Source: a virus
DNA length: 38,144 bases
Virus record (IMG/VR): IMGVR_UViG_3300036846_000713
Span: 1 to 38,144 of that record
Strand: one strand, 5' to 3'
Made by a program: the position numbers and the translations under genes. Positions 6,376 to 12,320 of the stretch are shown here, piece by piece. The stretch's first letter is position 1; each line of letters starts with the position of its first letter. Under the pieces are notes generated by a model, which was given only the letters and a program-made list of their open reading frames with translations, was not told the DNA's origin and did not search any database.

Positions 6376-7653
6376 ATGCAAGACAAACTTACCCTGGGGC
6401 AAATCCGCGACGTGATTGCCAAAACCCCGCACGCCAAAAAAACCAAGTATCCCGACGGTGGGGGGTTAAATCTGGTGGCCATGCCGTCGGGCGGGCTGTT
6501 TTGGAAACTCAAATACCGCGTGGCCGGCGTCGAAAAGGAATTGTCGATTGGCGCTTGGCCGGCCGTCAGCTTGGTTGCCGCGCGCGACGCCCGCGCCCAG
6601 GCCAAGGCGCAAATTGCCGCGCGCAACGACCCCAGCGCGGACAAGGCCGCCGCCGCCCGCGCCGCCAAGGCACCCCAGGCCGACGGGCCAACCTTTGCCA
6701 AGTTTGCCGACGACGTGCTTGCGGCGCGCAAATCCCAACAGCAACCCGAAACCAAGCGCAAATGGGAAACCCAGCTGGGCCACGCCAAGGCGGCATTTGG
6801 CCCGCGCGACATTGGCACAATCACCAATGCCGAAGTCCTGGCGTTCCTATCGCCCTGGCAGACGGCCGGCAACCTAACCGCGTTGCACGGTATCCGCGCC
6901 CGCATGGCGGTTGTGTTTAGGCGGGCCATTTGGCACGGCGCTTGCGCCAGCAACCCGTGCGACGGGTTAACGGATATGCTGCTGACAAAACGCAACAAAA
7001 AATTCAAAGCGATTGTCGACCCCACGCCGTTTGCCGACATGCTGCAACGGATTGACGCGCACGGGCGCCCGGTAAGCCGGGCGGCCTTGCTGTTTTTGGC
7101 CCTGACCTTCCAGCGGCCCAACATGGTGCGGCTTATGGAATGGGCTGAAATCGACTGGCAAGCCAAACGCTGGATTGTGCCGGACGCCAAAATGAAGGGT
7201 TGGGCGGGCACCGGGCGCCAGCACATTGTGCCGCTGTCCGCGCCGGCAATCGACTTGCTGCGTGGCTTGCTGCCCCTGACGGGCGCGGGCAAATTGGTTT
7301 TCCCCGGCCGTCACCACGGGCGGCCTATGGGCGACGGCGGCCTTGCCAAAGTGCTAGCGCGGACGATTGGCAGCCCGGACCACGTTGCGCATGGTTTCCG
7401 CGCGGCGGCCAACACGCTGATTAAGGAACAGCTGGCGGGCAAATTGCTGGCCCGCATGCCGGCAACCGCGCTGCTAAAGTTGCAAGAAATTATCGACGTG
7501 CAATTGGCGCATATCCTTGGCGGCACGCGCGGCGCTTATGACAGGGCGTTGCTGATTGACGAGCGCACGGTGCTTATGGAGGTTTGGGGGGAATACGTCG
7601 ACGGCTTGCGCGGCCAGGCGCCGCGCGTCGTCAAGCTGGGGCAAGCGGCATGA
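6376..7653 (+). CDS. int: P4-type tyrosine integrase
   Basis: A 425-residue site-specific recombinase that would integrate and excise the phage DNA. The N-terminal ~85 residues form the DUF4102-type arm-binding domain (KYPDGGGLNLVAMPSGGLFWKLKYR...ELSIGAWPAVSL). A SAM-like core-binding domain follows (about 105-200), then the catalytic domain. Catalytic residues seen: R247 (TFQRPN), H339-x-x-R342 (HGFR), H379 (LAH) and nucleophile Y388 (GAYDR). All are present, so the enzyme should be active. ATG 6376 is chosen, with a GGAG-like site upstream, over an upstream TTG at 6343 that falls inside the 29-bp repeat. The stop overlaps the next start by 4 bases. Confidence 0.9.
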   Translation: MQDKLTLGQIRDVIAKTPHAKKTKYPDGGGLNLVAMPSGGLFWKLKYRVAGVEKELSIGAWPAVSLVAARDARAQAKAQIAARNDPSADKAAAARAAKAPQADGPTFAKFADDVLAARKSQQQPETKRKWETQLGHAKAAFGPRDIGTITNAEVLAFLSPWQTAGNLTALHGIRARMAVVFRRAIWHGACASNPCDGLTDMLLTKRNKKFKAIVDPTPFADMLQRIDAHGRPVSRAALLFLALTFQRPNMVRLMEWAEIDWQAKRWIVPDAKMKGWAGTGRQHIVPLSAPAIDLLRGLLPLTGAGKLVFPGRHHGRPMGDGGLAKVLARTIGSPDHVAHGFRAAANTLIKEQLAGKLLARMPATALLKLQEIIDVQLAHILGGTRGAYDRALLIDERTVLMEVWGEYVDGLRGQAPRVVKLGQAA

Positions 7654-8042
7654 CCAAAATAAACGGGTTTTTTATGCTGGCGGGCGTGCTGGGCGTTGCC
7701 GCAATTGTGCAAACAATCGACCCGGCGCCCCGCGCGCCCCGTCCGGCCCCGCTAACGCCCGCCCAGGCGCGGGCGGAGATTATCGGGGCCCTGGGGCGCC
7801 GCCAGGCGCTTGCGGCGTTATCCGCGTTGCGCCAGGCCATGCGCGAGCCGTCTAGTTTTGAGCTTATCGCGGCGACTGGCACGGCCGACGGCACGCGGCT
7901 TTGTATCGTCTATCGGGCGCGCAATGGGTTTGGCGGGATGAACGTTGAGGGCGCGACGGTGCGCGGCGGCATGCTACGCACGCACGCAACCCGCTGCAAA
8001 CGCGGCCCCGTCGATTACGCCGGCCTGGCCAACCTGTTATGA
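7650..8042 (+). CDS. Membrane-anchored or exported small protein
   Basis: A 130-residue protein overlapping the integrase stop (ATGA). The first ~24 residues form a hydrophobic segment (FFMLAGVLGVAAIVQTI), a membrane anchor or uncleaved signal, followed by a Pro-rich linker. The rest contains AMREPSSFELIAATGTADG...CIVYRARNGFGGMNVEG, a motif I recall from small exported phage and bacterial proteins of unknown function. It may be a lysogeny-expressed surface protein, for example in exclusion, because it is coupled to the integrase; that is inference. Confidence 0.65.
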   Translation: MTKINGFFMLAGVLGVAAIVQTIDPAPRAPRPAPLTPAQARAEIIGALGRRQALAALSALRQAMREPSSFELIAATGTADGTRLCIVYRARNGFGGMNVEGATVRGGMLRTHATRCKRGPVDYAGLANLL

Positions 8043-8449
8043 GCAAGGCAACACGCCAGCCCCGCCCGGCCAAGGCCCCTTGCGCAACGTGCCCCTACCG
8101 CCGCGACGTCGCGGCGGGCATTTGGCACCCGTCCGAATATGCCAAGTTGCCCGCTTACGACGGCGAGACATGGGAGCAGGCGATAGCCGGCGCCTGGGGG
8201 TTGTTTTACTGCCACCAAAACGACGGGCGTTTATGCGCGGGTTGGGTTGGCTGCCACGACATGCGCCACAACCTGGCCGTGCGCCTAACCCCCGTGCACG
8301 CGTCGACATTTGCCTATGTCAGCCCCGTTGCTTTGTTTGACACGGGCGCCCAGGCGGCGGCGCATGGCCTGGCCGGTTGCGATACGCCCGACGCCCGCGC
8401 GCTGGCCGCGATTGCCAAGTTGCAAACCAAGCGAATCGGGCCAGGCTGA
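8039..8449 (+). CDS. DUF6283-like cysteine-rich protein
   Basis: A 136-residue protein beginning with PCATCPYRRDVAAGIW, followed by EYAKLPAYDGET and FYCHQNDGRLCAGWVGCHD. These are the hallmarks of the small phage family I know as DUF6283. Four or more conserved cysteines and histidines suggest metal binding. The biochemical role is not known. It overlaps the previous gene by 4 bases and closes the integrase operon before the terminator at 8504. Confidence 0.75.
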   Translation: MSKATRQPRPAKAPCATCPYRRDVAAGIWHPSEYAKLPAYDGETWEQAIAGAWGLFYCHQNDGRLCAGWVGCHDMRHNLAVRLTPVHASTFAYVSPVALFDTGAQAAAHGLAGCDTPDARALAAIAKLQTKRIGPG

Positions 8450-8503
8450 CGATTGCCGGCCGTCAATCCCAAATTTTTTTTATCAACAGATAACAGCCAA
8501 AAC

Positions 8504-8534
8504 GCCCCGCCGGCCCGCCGCGCGGGGCTTTTTT
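8504..8534 (+). terminator. Rho-independent terminator after the integrase operon
   Basis: A perfect 7-bp G+C-only stem (GCCCCGC 8504-8510 with GCGGGGC 8522-8528) with an 11-base loop is followed directly by six T residues (8529-8534). It sits 55 bases after the last stop of the integrase operon, in the right orientation. Confidence 0.8.
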
Positions 8535-8536
8535 GT

Positions 8537-8710
8537 CGGCACGGCATGGCACGGCATGGCACGGCATGGGAAACATGGGACGGGCCGCGCGACATGCTGC
8601 ACCGCGTCAAATTAGGGGTAAATCCTGGCACGGCATGGCACGGCATGGCACCCCCGGCGATATTGACTTGGCGCCCGCTTAGGCACAAATCCTTGGGCCT
8701 GGACGCGATT
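8537..8710. repeat. Short pentamer arrays and duplicated intergenic element
   Basis: Two short arrays of alternating GGCAC and GGCAT units lie at about 8537-8570 and 8626-8651, just after the terminator; they match the GGCNN tract but are regular rather than degenerate. GGGGTAAATCC (8615-8625) and AATCCTTGGGCCT (8688-8700) repeat the pair found at 5916-5986. The remainder of the 8450-8785 gap shows no gene. The following GATTATTAAC stretch near 8708 is the AT-richest part and may hold a promoter, but I see no convincing -35/-10 pair. Confidence 0.6.
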
Positions 8711-8785
8711 ATTAACGTGCCGGCAATATGCCACTAGGCCGCGCGCGGCGTCGTTGGGAACACATTAAGTTTTGGGGAGGCCCCC

Positions 8786-9004
8786 ATGCAACCGCAAGAA
8801 GTTAGCGGCGGCGATGCGCTGTTGCGTGCGCCGGAAGTTTATACGCGCCTGGGCATTAGTAGGCGCGAATTTTACCGCCGGATTGAGCGCGGCAAGTTCC
8901 CCCCCGGCGTCAAGGTTGGCGACTGGCTTAGGCGCTGGCCCAAGTCGGTTGTCGACGCCTGGATTGCCGACAACGTCACCAACGCCGGCAACCCCAAACC
9001 CTAA
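8786..9004 (+). CDS. AlpA/excisionase-like HTH regulator
   Basis: A 72-residue protein with GGGGAGG upstream. The text ALLRAPEVYTRLGISRREFYRRIERGKFPPGVKVG is the winged-helix start of the AlpA/MerR-like excisionase family. RWPKSVVDAWIADN is the usual ending of that domain. Such proteins bind attachment sites or integrase promoters. Being first in the regulation/replication block, close to the integrase and its repeats, it is the best candidate for excisionase or an early switch. A second AlpA-like gene is at 35753. Confidence 0.75.
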   Translation: MQPQEVSGGDALLRAPEVYTRLGISRREFYRRIERGKFPPGVKVGDWLRRWPKSVVDAWIADNVTNAGNPKP

Positions 9005-9076
9005 CCCGACAGGGCCCCGGTAAGGCGGGCCGCAACCCCCGGCCCGCTTGCCGGCGGGATTTGGAGACATGCGCCA

Positions 9077-9304
9077 ATGACTGACGACGACGACACCACG
9101 ATAACGCCGGCAATGCGCGAGCGCGCGGCGATTTGCGCCTGGCTGGACATGTTGCGCGAATTGGGCGCGGGCCATGACTTGATGCACGCCCCTTGCACCG
9201 TGGCCGGCGTGCTTAAGGCCGTTGCGGATTTAATCGAGGCCGGCGCCCATGCCCGGTTTTACGAGGCCGCCGCGCGTATGCGCGACGGGCAAACGGTGCA
9301 ATAA
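9077..9304 (+). CDS. Hypothetical protein before the replication gene
   Basis: A 75-residue protein with an acidic start (MTDDDDTT) and three predicted helices (RERAAICAWLDMLREL; CTVAGVLKAVADLIEAG; ARFYEAAARMRDG). GGAG lies about 10 bases upstream. The stop TAA shares its last base with the next ATG. Similar small helical proteins are common in phage early regions; no function assigned. Confidence 0.6.
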   Translation: MTDDDDTTITPAMRERAAICAWLDMLRELGAGHDLMHAPCTVAGVLKAVADLIEAGAHARFYEAAARMRDGQTVQ

Positions 9305-10125
9305 TGCCCCGGGCGCTGGCCGACTTTATCCGCGATTTGGGCGCGGCCGGCGCCAGCAAAAAAGTGATCGCGCTGGCTGTTGAACATATCCAAGCGTTGG
9401 AGGCCGATTTGCGCGCCGAGGGCGCGGGGATTGCCGAACGGCTGGCAGCATGGCGGGCCGACGGCGCCGCGCGCACCCGCCTAAGCCGGGCCAAAAAACG
9501 GGCCCAGCTGGCGCCGGCTAACCCTATGGCAAACGGCGCGGATTTGCCCGGTAACGTGACAATACGTGACGGTAACGTGACGTCACGTGACAGTAACGTG
9601 ACGTCACGTGACAGTAACAATTCACCCCCCCTGATTGCCCCCCCTGATAAACCCCCCCCGGACCCCCTAAAATTAACCCCCCCTTTAACCCCCCCACCGT
9701 GTGACAACCCGCGCGCGCGCGCGGCGGCCAGCGCCCAGCATTTGCCCGACGATTGGCAACCGGCCCCGTTTGCCGCTGACAGCCAGGCGGCGGCCAGGGC
9801 AGCCCGCATGGGCGACGATTGGGTTGCCGACGAACTGGAAACTTTCCGCGCCCATTGGGCAGCCAGCGGCTTGCCCAACGCCCGCAAACGCAGCTGGCAA
9901 AACGCCTGGGCCTGTTGGCTCAAGCTGGCCGAAGGCAAAAGGAGGCCGACGCATGGACGACGCCAAAACGATTTGGGAAATCTTGCCCAGCGGCCCGACC
10001 CCATCCTCGCCGCCTACCGCGACGCAATCGCCGACGTTGCGGCCGAGCAAAGTGCCGCCGAAAATCAGGGCTTTGATTTTGGAGCTAGGCTTGCGCTACC
10101 GGCCGCCGGCACGCGAGGACATTGA
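9304..10125 (+). CDS. DnaT-like phage replication protein carrying the iterons
   Basis: A 273-residue protein. N-terminal helices (about 1-70, ending SRAKKRAQLA) are followed by a repeat- and Pro-rich linker (about 80-140). A conserved-type domain follows: LPDDWQPAPFAADSQAAARA...WVADELETFRAHW...NARKRSWQNAWACWLKLA (about 145-220). This matches the C-terminal domain I know from phage replication proteins of the DnaT/primosome type. The linker contains 7-residue repeats NVT(I/S)RD(G/S), which are the 21-bp DNA repeats at 9551-9619, as lambda O carries its origin. The last ~58 codons overlap the next gene in another frame, which is unusual. The stop could be displaced by a sequencing frameshift, or the overlap may be real. 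Confidence 0.7.
   Translation: MPRALADFIRDLGAAGASKKVIALAVEHIQALEADLRAEGAGIAERLAAWRADGAARTRLSRAKKRAQLAPANPMANGADLPGNVTIRDGNVTSRDSNVTSRDSNNSPPLIAPPDKPPPDPLKLTPPLTPPPCDNPRARAAASAQHLPDDWQPAPFAADSQAAARAARMGDDWVADELETFRAHWAASGLPNARKRSWQNAWACWLKLAEGKRRPTHGRRQNDLGNLAQRPDPILAAYRDAIADVAAEQSAAENQGFDFGARLALPAAGTRGH
9551..9619. repeat. Iteron-like 21-bp tandem repeats, candidate origin
   Basis: Two perfect 21-bp units lie at 9572-9592 and 9593-9613, each containing GTAACGTGAC then GTCACGTGAC. They are preceded by a diverged unit (9551-9571) and followed by a partial one (9614-9619). Each unit includes the palindromes CGTGACGTCACG and GTCACGTGAC. A strand-biased stretch with repeated C6-C8 runs interrupted by AT-rich words (TAAAATTAA near 9668) follows. 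Iterons inside a replication gene next to an easily melted region is the lambda-type origin layout. The origin assignment is inference. Confidence 0.6.
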
Positions 10126-10507
10126 GGTGCACAACCAACGCCTGGCGTTGCTGGCCGGCGACTTGGCCGACGTGCCGCCCGAAGCGTTGCGCCAGGCAAT
10201 CGACCGCTGGGCCGTCACCAAACCCTATTTACCCAAGGCAAGCGAGCTAATCGAACTGGCGCAAGCAACCCTGGCCGGGGCCGGCGTCGACCTGGCGGCC
10301 AGCCCCCAGGACAGGGCCGACGCCCGCAACGCCCGGTTGGAAGACGCGCACAATTTCCGGCTGCGTTGGGTTGTCGAGGGGGGCATGCAAATAGCGGTGG
10401 ATTACGAAACCTGGCTGGCAAGCGCCCGGCCGGACGATTTTGCCCGGTTGCAGCGCGCCCGCTGGCAATGGCTGGCGCATGTGCCGGCCCAGGACGCCAC
10501 GCCGTGA
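9953..10507 (+). CDS. Second replication protein, lambda P/helicase-loader-like position
   Basis: A 184-residue protein with a strong ribosome site (AGGAGG at 9940-9945, 7 bases before ATG 9953). After a Pro/Thr/Ser-rich start comes a domain with LRYRPPAREDIEVHNQRLALLAGDLADVPPEALRQAIDRWAVTKPYLPKASELIELAQ. I know this type from phage proteins placed after DnaT-like genes, where helicase loaders often sit. The C-terminus is helical and basic. It overlaps the previous gene by 173 bases and ends in GTGA shared with the next start. No Walker motif is visible, so a true DnaC-type ATPase is unlikely. Confidence 0.65.
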   Translation: MDDAKTIWEILPSGPTPSSPPTATQSPTLRPSKVPPKIRALILELGLRYRPPAREDIEVHNQRLALLAGDLADVPPEALRQAIDRWAVTKPYLPKASELIELAQATLAGAGVDLAASPQDRADARNARLEDAHNFRLRWVVEGGMQIAVDYETWLASARPDDFARLQRARWQWLAHVPAQDATP

Positions 10508-10938
10508 ATGCCCTGGTGCCCGTGTCACTGGCCGCGCGGCTGGCGGCGCTGGACGTGCCCGACGATTTGGTACGCCAGGCCGTCGCTTTGGAAGCCCTGG
10601 CGGACGACTACCGGCACCTATGCCACGCGCGCGGCGCCCTTAACCTAACCGACGCCGCCAAGGTTTTGGAAATCCGGCCAAAACGCCTGATTGCCTGGCT
10701 TGTCGGGCATGATTGGATTTTCCGCGAAAAGGATAGACTAGCGGCGCACCAAGCACGCTTGGAAAGCCGGCACCTAAAACAGAAAATTATCCGGCTGTAT
10801 CGCGTCGACGGGAGCGAAACCTTTGGCGTGCAAGTTTTTGTAACCGCCCGGGGCATGGCCTTGTTGGCGCGCAATTTTGCGCACGAACGGGCCGAGGACA
10901 CCGGGCCAAAAAAGGCGGCGGACAATGACATATTTTGA
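10504..10938 (+). CDS. KilAC/ANT-domain protein (phage antirepressor C-terminal type)
   Basis: A 144-residue protein read from GTG 10504, which overlaps the preceding TGA. The text ALNLTDAAKVLEIRPKRLIAWLVGHDWIFREKDRLAAHQARLESRHLKQKII...GVQVFVTARGMALLARNFA fits the ANT (KilAC) DNA-binding domain along almost the whole length. Most phage antirepressors carry a BRO or KilA N-terminal domain in front; here the ANT domain stands alone after a short helical lead. It could regulate the early genes or act in replication. It overlaps the next gene by 14 bases. Confidence 0.75.
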   Translation: MNALVPVSLAARLAALDVPDDLVRQAVALEALADDYRHLCHARGALNLTDAAKVLEIRPKRLIAWLVGHDWIFREKDRLAAHQARLESRHLKQKIIRLYRVDGSETFGVQVFVTARGMALLARNFAHERAEDTGPKKAADNDIF

Positions 10939-11179
10939 ACTTGCAATTTTGCGGCAAATCGCGCGCGGCCCGGTTTGGGCGCAAAGCGTGCGCAACGTTA
11001 AGCCGGTTGTCGTGCGGCTGATTGCCGCCGGCCTGGTTGTGCGCGTCGCGCCCTGGCCAGGCCAATGCAAAAACATGTTGGCCCTTACCGACGCCGGCCG
11101 CGCCGCCTGGGCCGTGCACGCGCCCAAGGCCCGGTTGGCTGCCCAGGATTACCGCCATGCCTATCCGGCCAGAAAATAA
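10925..11179 (+). CDS. Small winged-helix-like protein
   Basis: An 84-residue protein from ATG 10925. The text ELAILRQIARGPVWAQSV...VVVRLIAAGLVVRV...LALTDAGRAAW looks like a small winged helix: a helix, a recognition-like helix, then a beta wing followed by LTDAGR as in MarR/PadR-type proteins. DNA binding is plausible but not proven by key residues. Both ends overlap neighbouring genes, typical of the packed early operon. Confidence 0.55.
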   Translation: MTYFELAILRQIARGPVWAQSVRNVKPVVVRLIAAGLVVRVAPWPGQCKNMLALTDAGRAAWAVHAPKARLAAQDYRHAYPARK

Positions 11180-11513
11180 GCCCCGCTATCCGGCCACGTG
11201 GCCGGCGCTTGTCGCGGCGGCCCAGGCCCGCAGTGGCAACCGTTGCGAGTGCACGGGGCAATGCGGCCTGGCGCACCCGGGCGGGCGGTGCGCCGCCGTG
11301 CACCGGGGCAAGCACCCCGACACCGGCAACATGGTAATCCTAACCCTGGCGCATTTTACCGGCGTGCCGCTGGAATCCGTCGACATTGGCCAAATGTTTT
11401 ACGCGTGCCAGCGGTGCCATAACCGATACGACGGGCCCGCGCGCCGCGCCGGCATACGCGCCCGCCGATACAAGGACCAACTAGACCTATTTGCCCAGGA
11501 GACGACGCCATGA
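11157..11513 (+). CDS. HNH-like zinc-motif protein
   Basis: A 118-residue protein. CECTGQCGLAHPGGRCAAVH is followed by VILTLAHFTG and then MFYACQRCHNRYDGP. The Cys pairs and LAH...CQRCHNRYD pattern match the compact HNH-like proteins often encoded in phage early regions, with AH as the candidate catalytic histidine and CxxCH as the zinc/N-H part. It may nick DNA during replication or recombination, or be inactive. ATG 11157 overlaps the previous stop region. The 4-base ATGA overlap with the next gene shows coupling. Confidence 0.6.
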   Translation: MPIRPENKPRYPATWPALVAAAQARSGNRCECTGQCGLAHPGGRCAAVHRGKHPDTGNMVILTLAHFTGVPLESVDIGQMFYACQRCHNRYDGPARRAGIRARRYKDQLDLFAQETTP

Positions 11514-11794
11514 GCCCGCCCGCAAAAGACAATGCCCGCGCGCCCGTCCTGACGTTTGATTGCACGCTGGGCGAGTTTGTCGGCCAGTTTTGCGACGCCG
11601 CCGCCGGCCGGCCGCCCGAACAATTGGCGGCGCTGGTTTGGCGCATGCGGTTTGAAACCGTGCCGGCGCGCTATGTGCGCGACAACGCGGCGCGGCTGGT
11701 GCGCAACCATTGCGCCAAACATGGCATGGACGCGTTTGCCGCTGACGTGCTGTTGCAGGCAATCAGCCAACTTGGTTTGGAGGAAGGGCAATGA
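11510..11794 (+). CDS. Hypothetical helical protein
   Basis: A 94-residue protein with overlapping start and stop (ATGA both sides). The sequence is mostly helical (TLGEFVGQFCDAAAGRPPEQLAALVWRMRFETVPARYVRDNAARLVRNHCAKHGMDAFAADVLLQAISQL). No known motif. It sits between two proteins with zinc motifs and is probably co-translated with them. Confidence 0.55.
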   Translation: MSPPAKDNARAPVLTFDCTLGEFVGQFCDAAAGRPPEQLAALVWRMRFETVPARYVRDNAARLVRNHCAKHGMDAFAADVLLQAISQLGLEEGQ

Positions 11795-12060
11795 GCAGCC
11801 CGCGCAAATGCGACGTGGCTGCCGTTTTAGCGGCCCGGTTGCGCGCCCGCCTGGCGCCCGCGACGGCCGGGCATATGTGCCCGATTTGCCGGCGTTGGTA
11901 CGCCGCCGCGCGCGACCACGCGGTGCGGTATCACGGCATGGCCACCCCGGCGCCCATATCCATTGCCCGCACGGTTAGGCCGCTTGGCCGTGCAAACGTC
12001 CCAATACCCTTGCCGTGCCATGCTGACACGCACGACAAGGGACGGGCCCCGCCAGCTTAA
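11791..12060 (+). CDS. Small protein with a C2H2-type zinc finger
   Basis: An 89-residue protein. MCPICRRWYAAARDHAVRYHG gives Cys-x2-Cys-x9-His-x4-His at about residues 29-47, a C2H2-like zinc site. A Pro-rich tail follows. It is the last gene of the replication block and stops just before a hairpin region. A DNA- or RNA-binding regulatory role is plausible; none is shown. Confidence 0.55.
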   Translation: MSSPRKCDVAAVLAARLRARLAPATAGHMCPICRRWYAAARDHAVRYHGMATPAPISIARTVRPLGRANVPIPLPCHADTHDKGRAPPA

Positions 12061-12098
12061 GGTAGTTTCCCGCTTCCCCCCGCTGGCGGCCCAACCTA

Positions 12099-12163
12099 TC
12101 CCGGGCGGCTGACTTAGCCCCCCCCTGTAACCCGACTGCTAAGTTGGCCCCCGGGACTTTTCC
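12099..12163 (+). terminator. Probable terminator between early and structural genes
   Basis: TCCCGGG (12099-12105) pairs with CCCGGGA (12150-12156), and inside it ACTTAGC (12112-12118) pairs with GCTAAGT (12138-12144), with an internal loop between and a 19-base apex. CTTTTCC then CTTTTGT follow. This is a weaker design than the other terminators. The rest of the 12061-12320 gap shows no gene and presumably holds a promoter for the head genes, though I cannot point to a clear one. Confidence 0.45.
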
Positions 12164-12320
12164 GCTTTTGTCAATCTGCGTTATTTGGTACGCAACGCCA
12201 TGCCACCGCGTGACCGTCCTGACAGGGCCGAGCGCGGCAGACTAGCCAACGGCGGCGACGGTGCGGGACGGCGGCAAGCCGGCCCGGTAATCCCGGCCAC
12301 ACCCGGCCATCCCGGGTTAA

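Noticed and set aside
6186-7292. 368-codon minus-strand ORF opposite the integrase
   Set aside because: It overlaps a complete integrase with all catalytic residues and crosses the repeat site; it has no recognisable protein pattern.
9551-9619. CRISPR array
   Set aside because: 21-bp units are contiguous without spacers, inside a coding frame.
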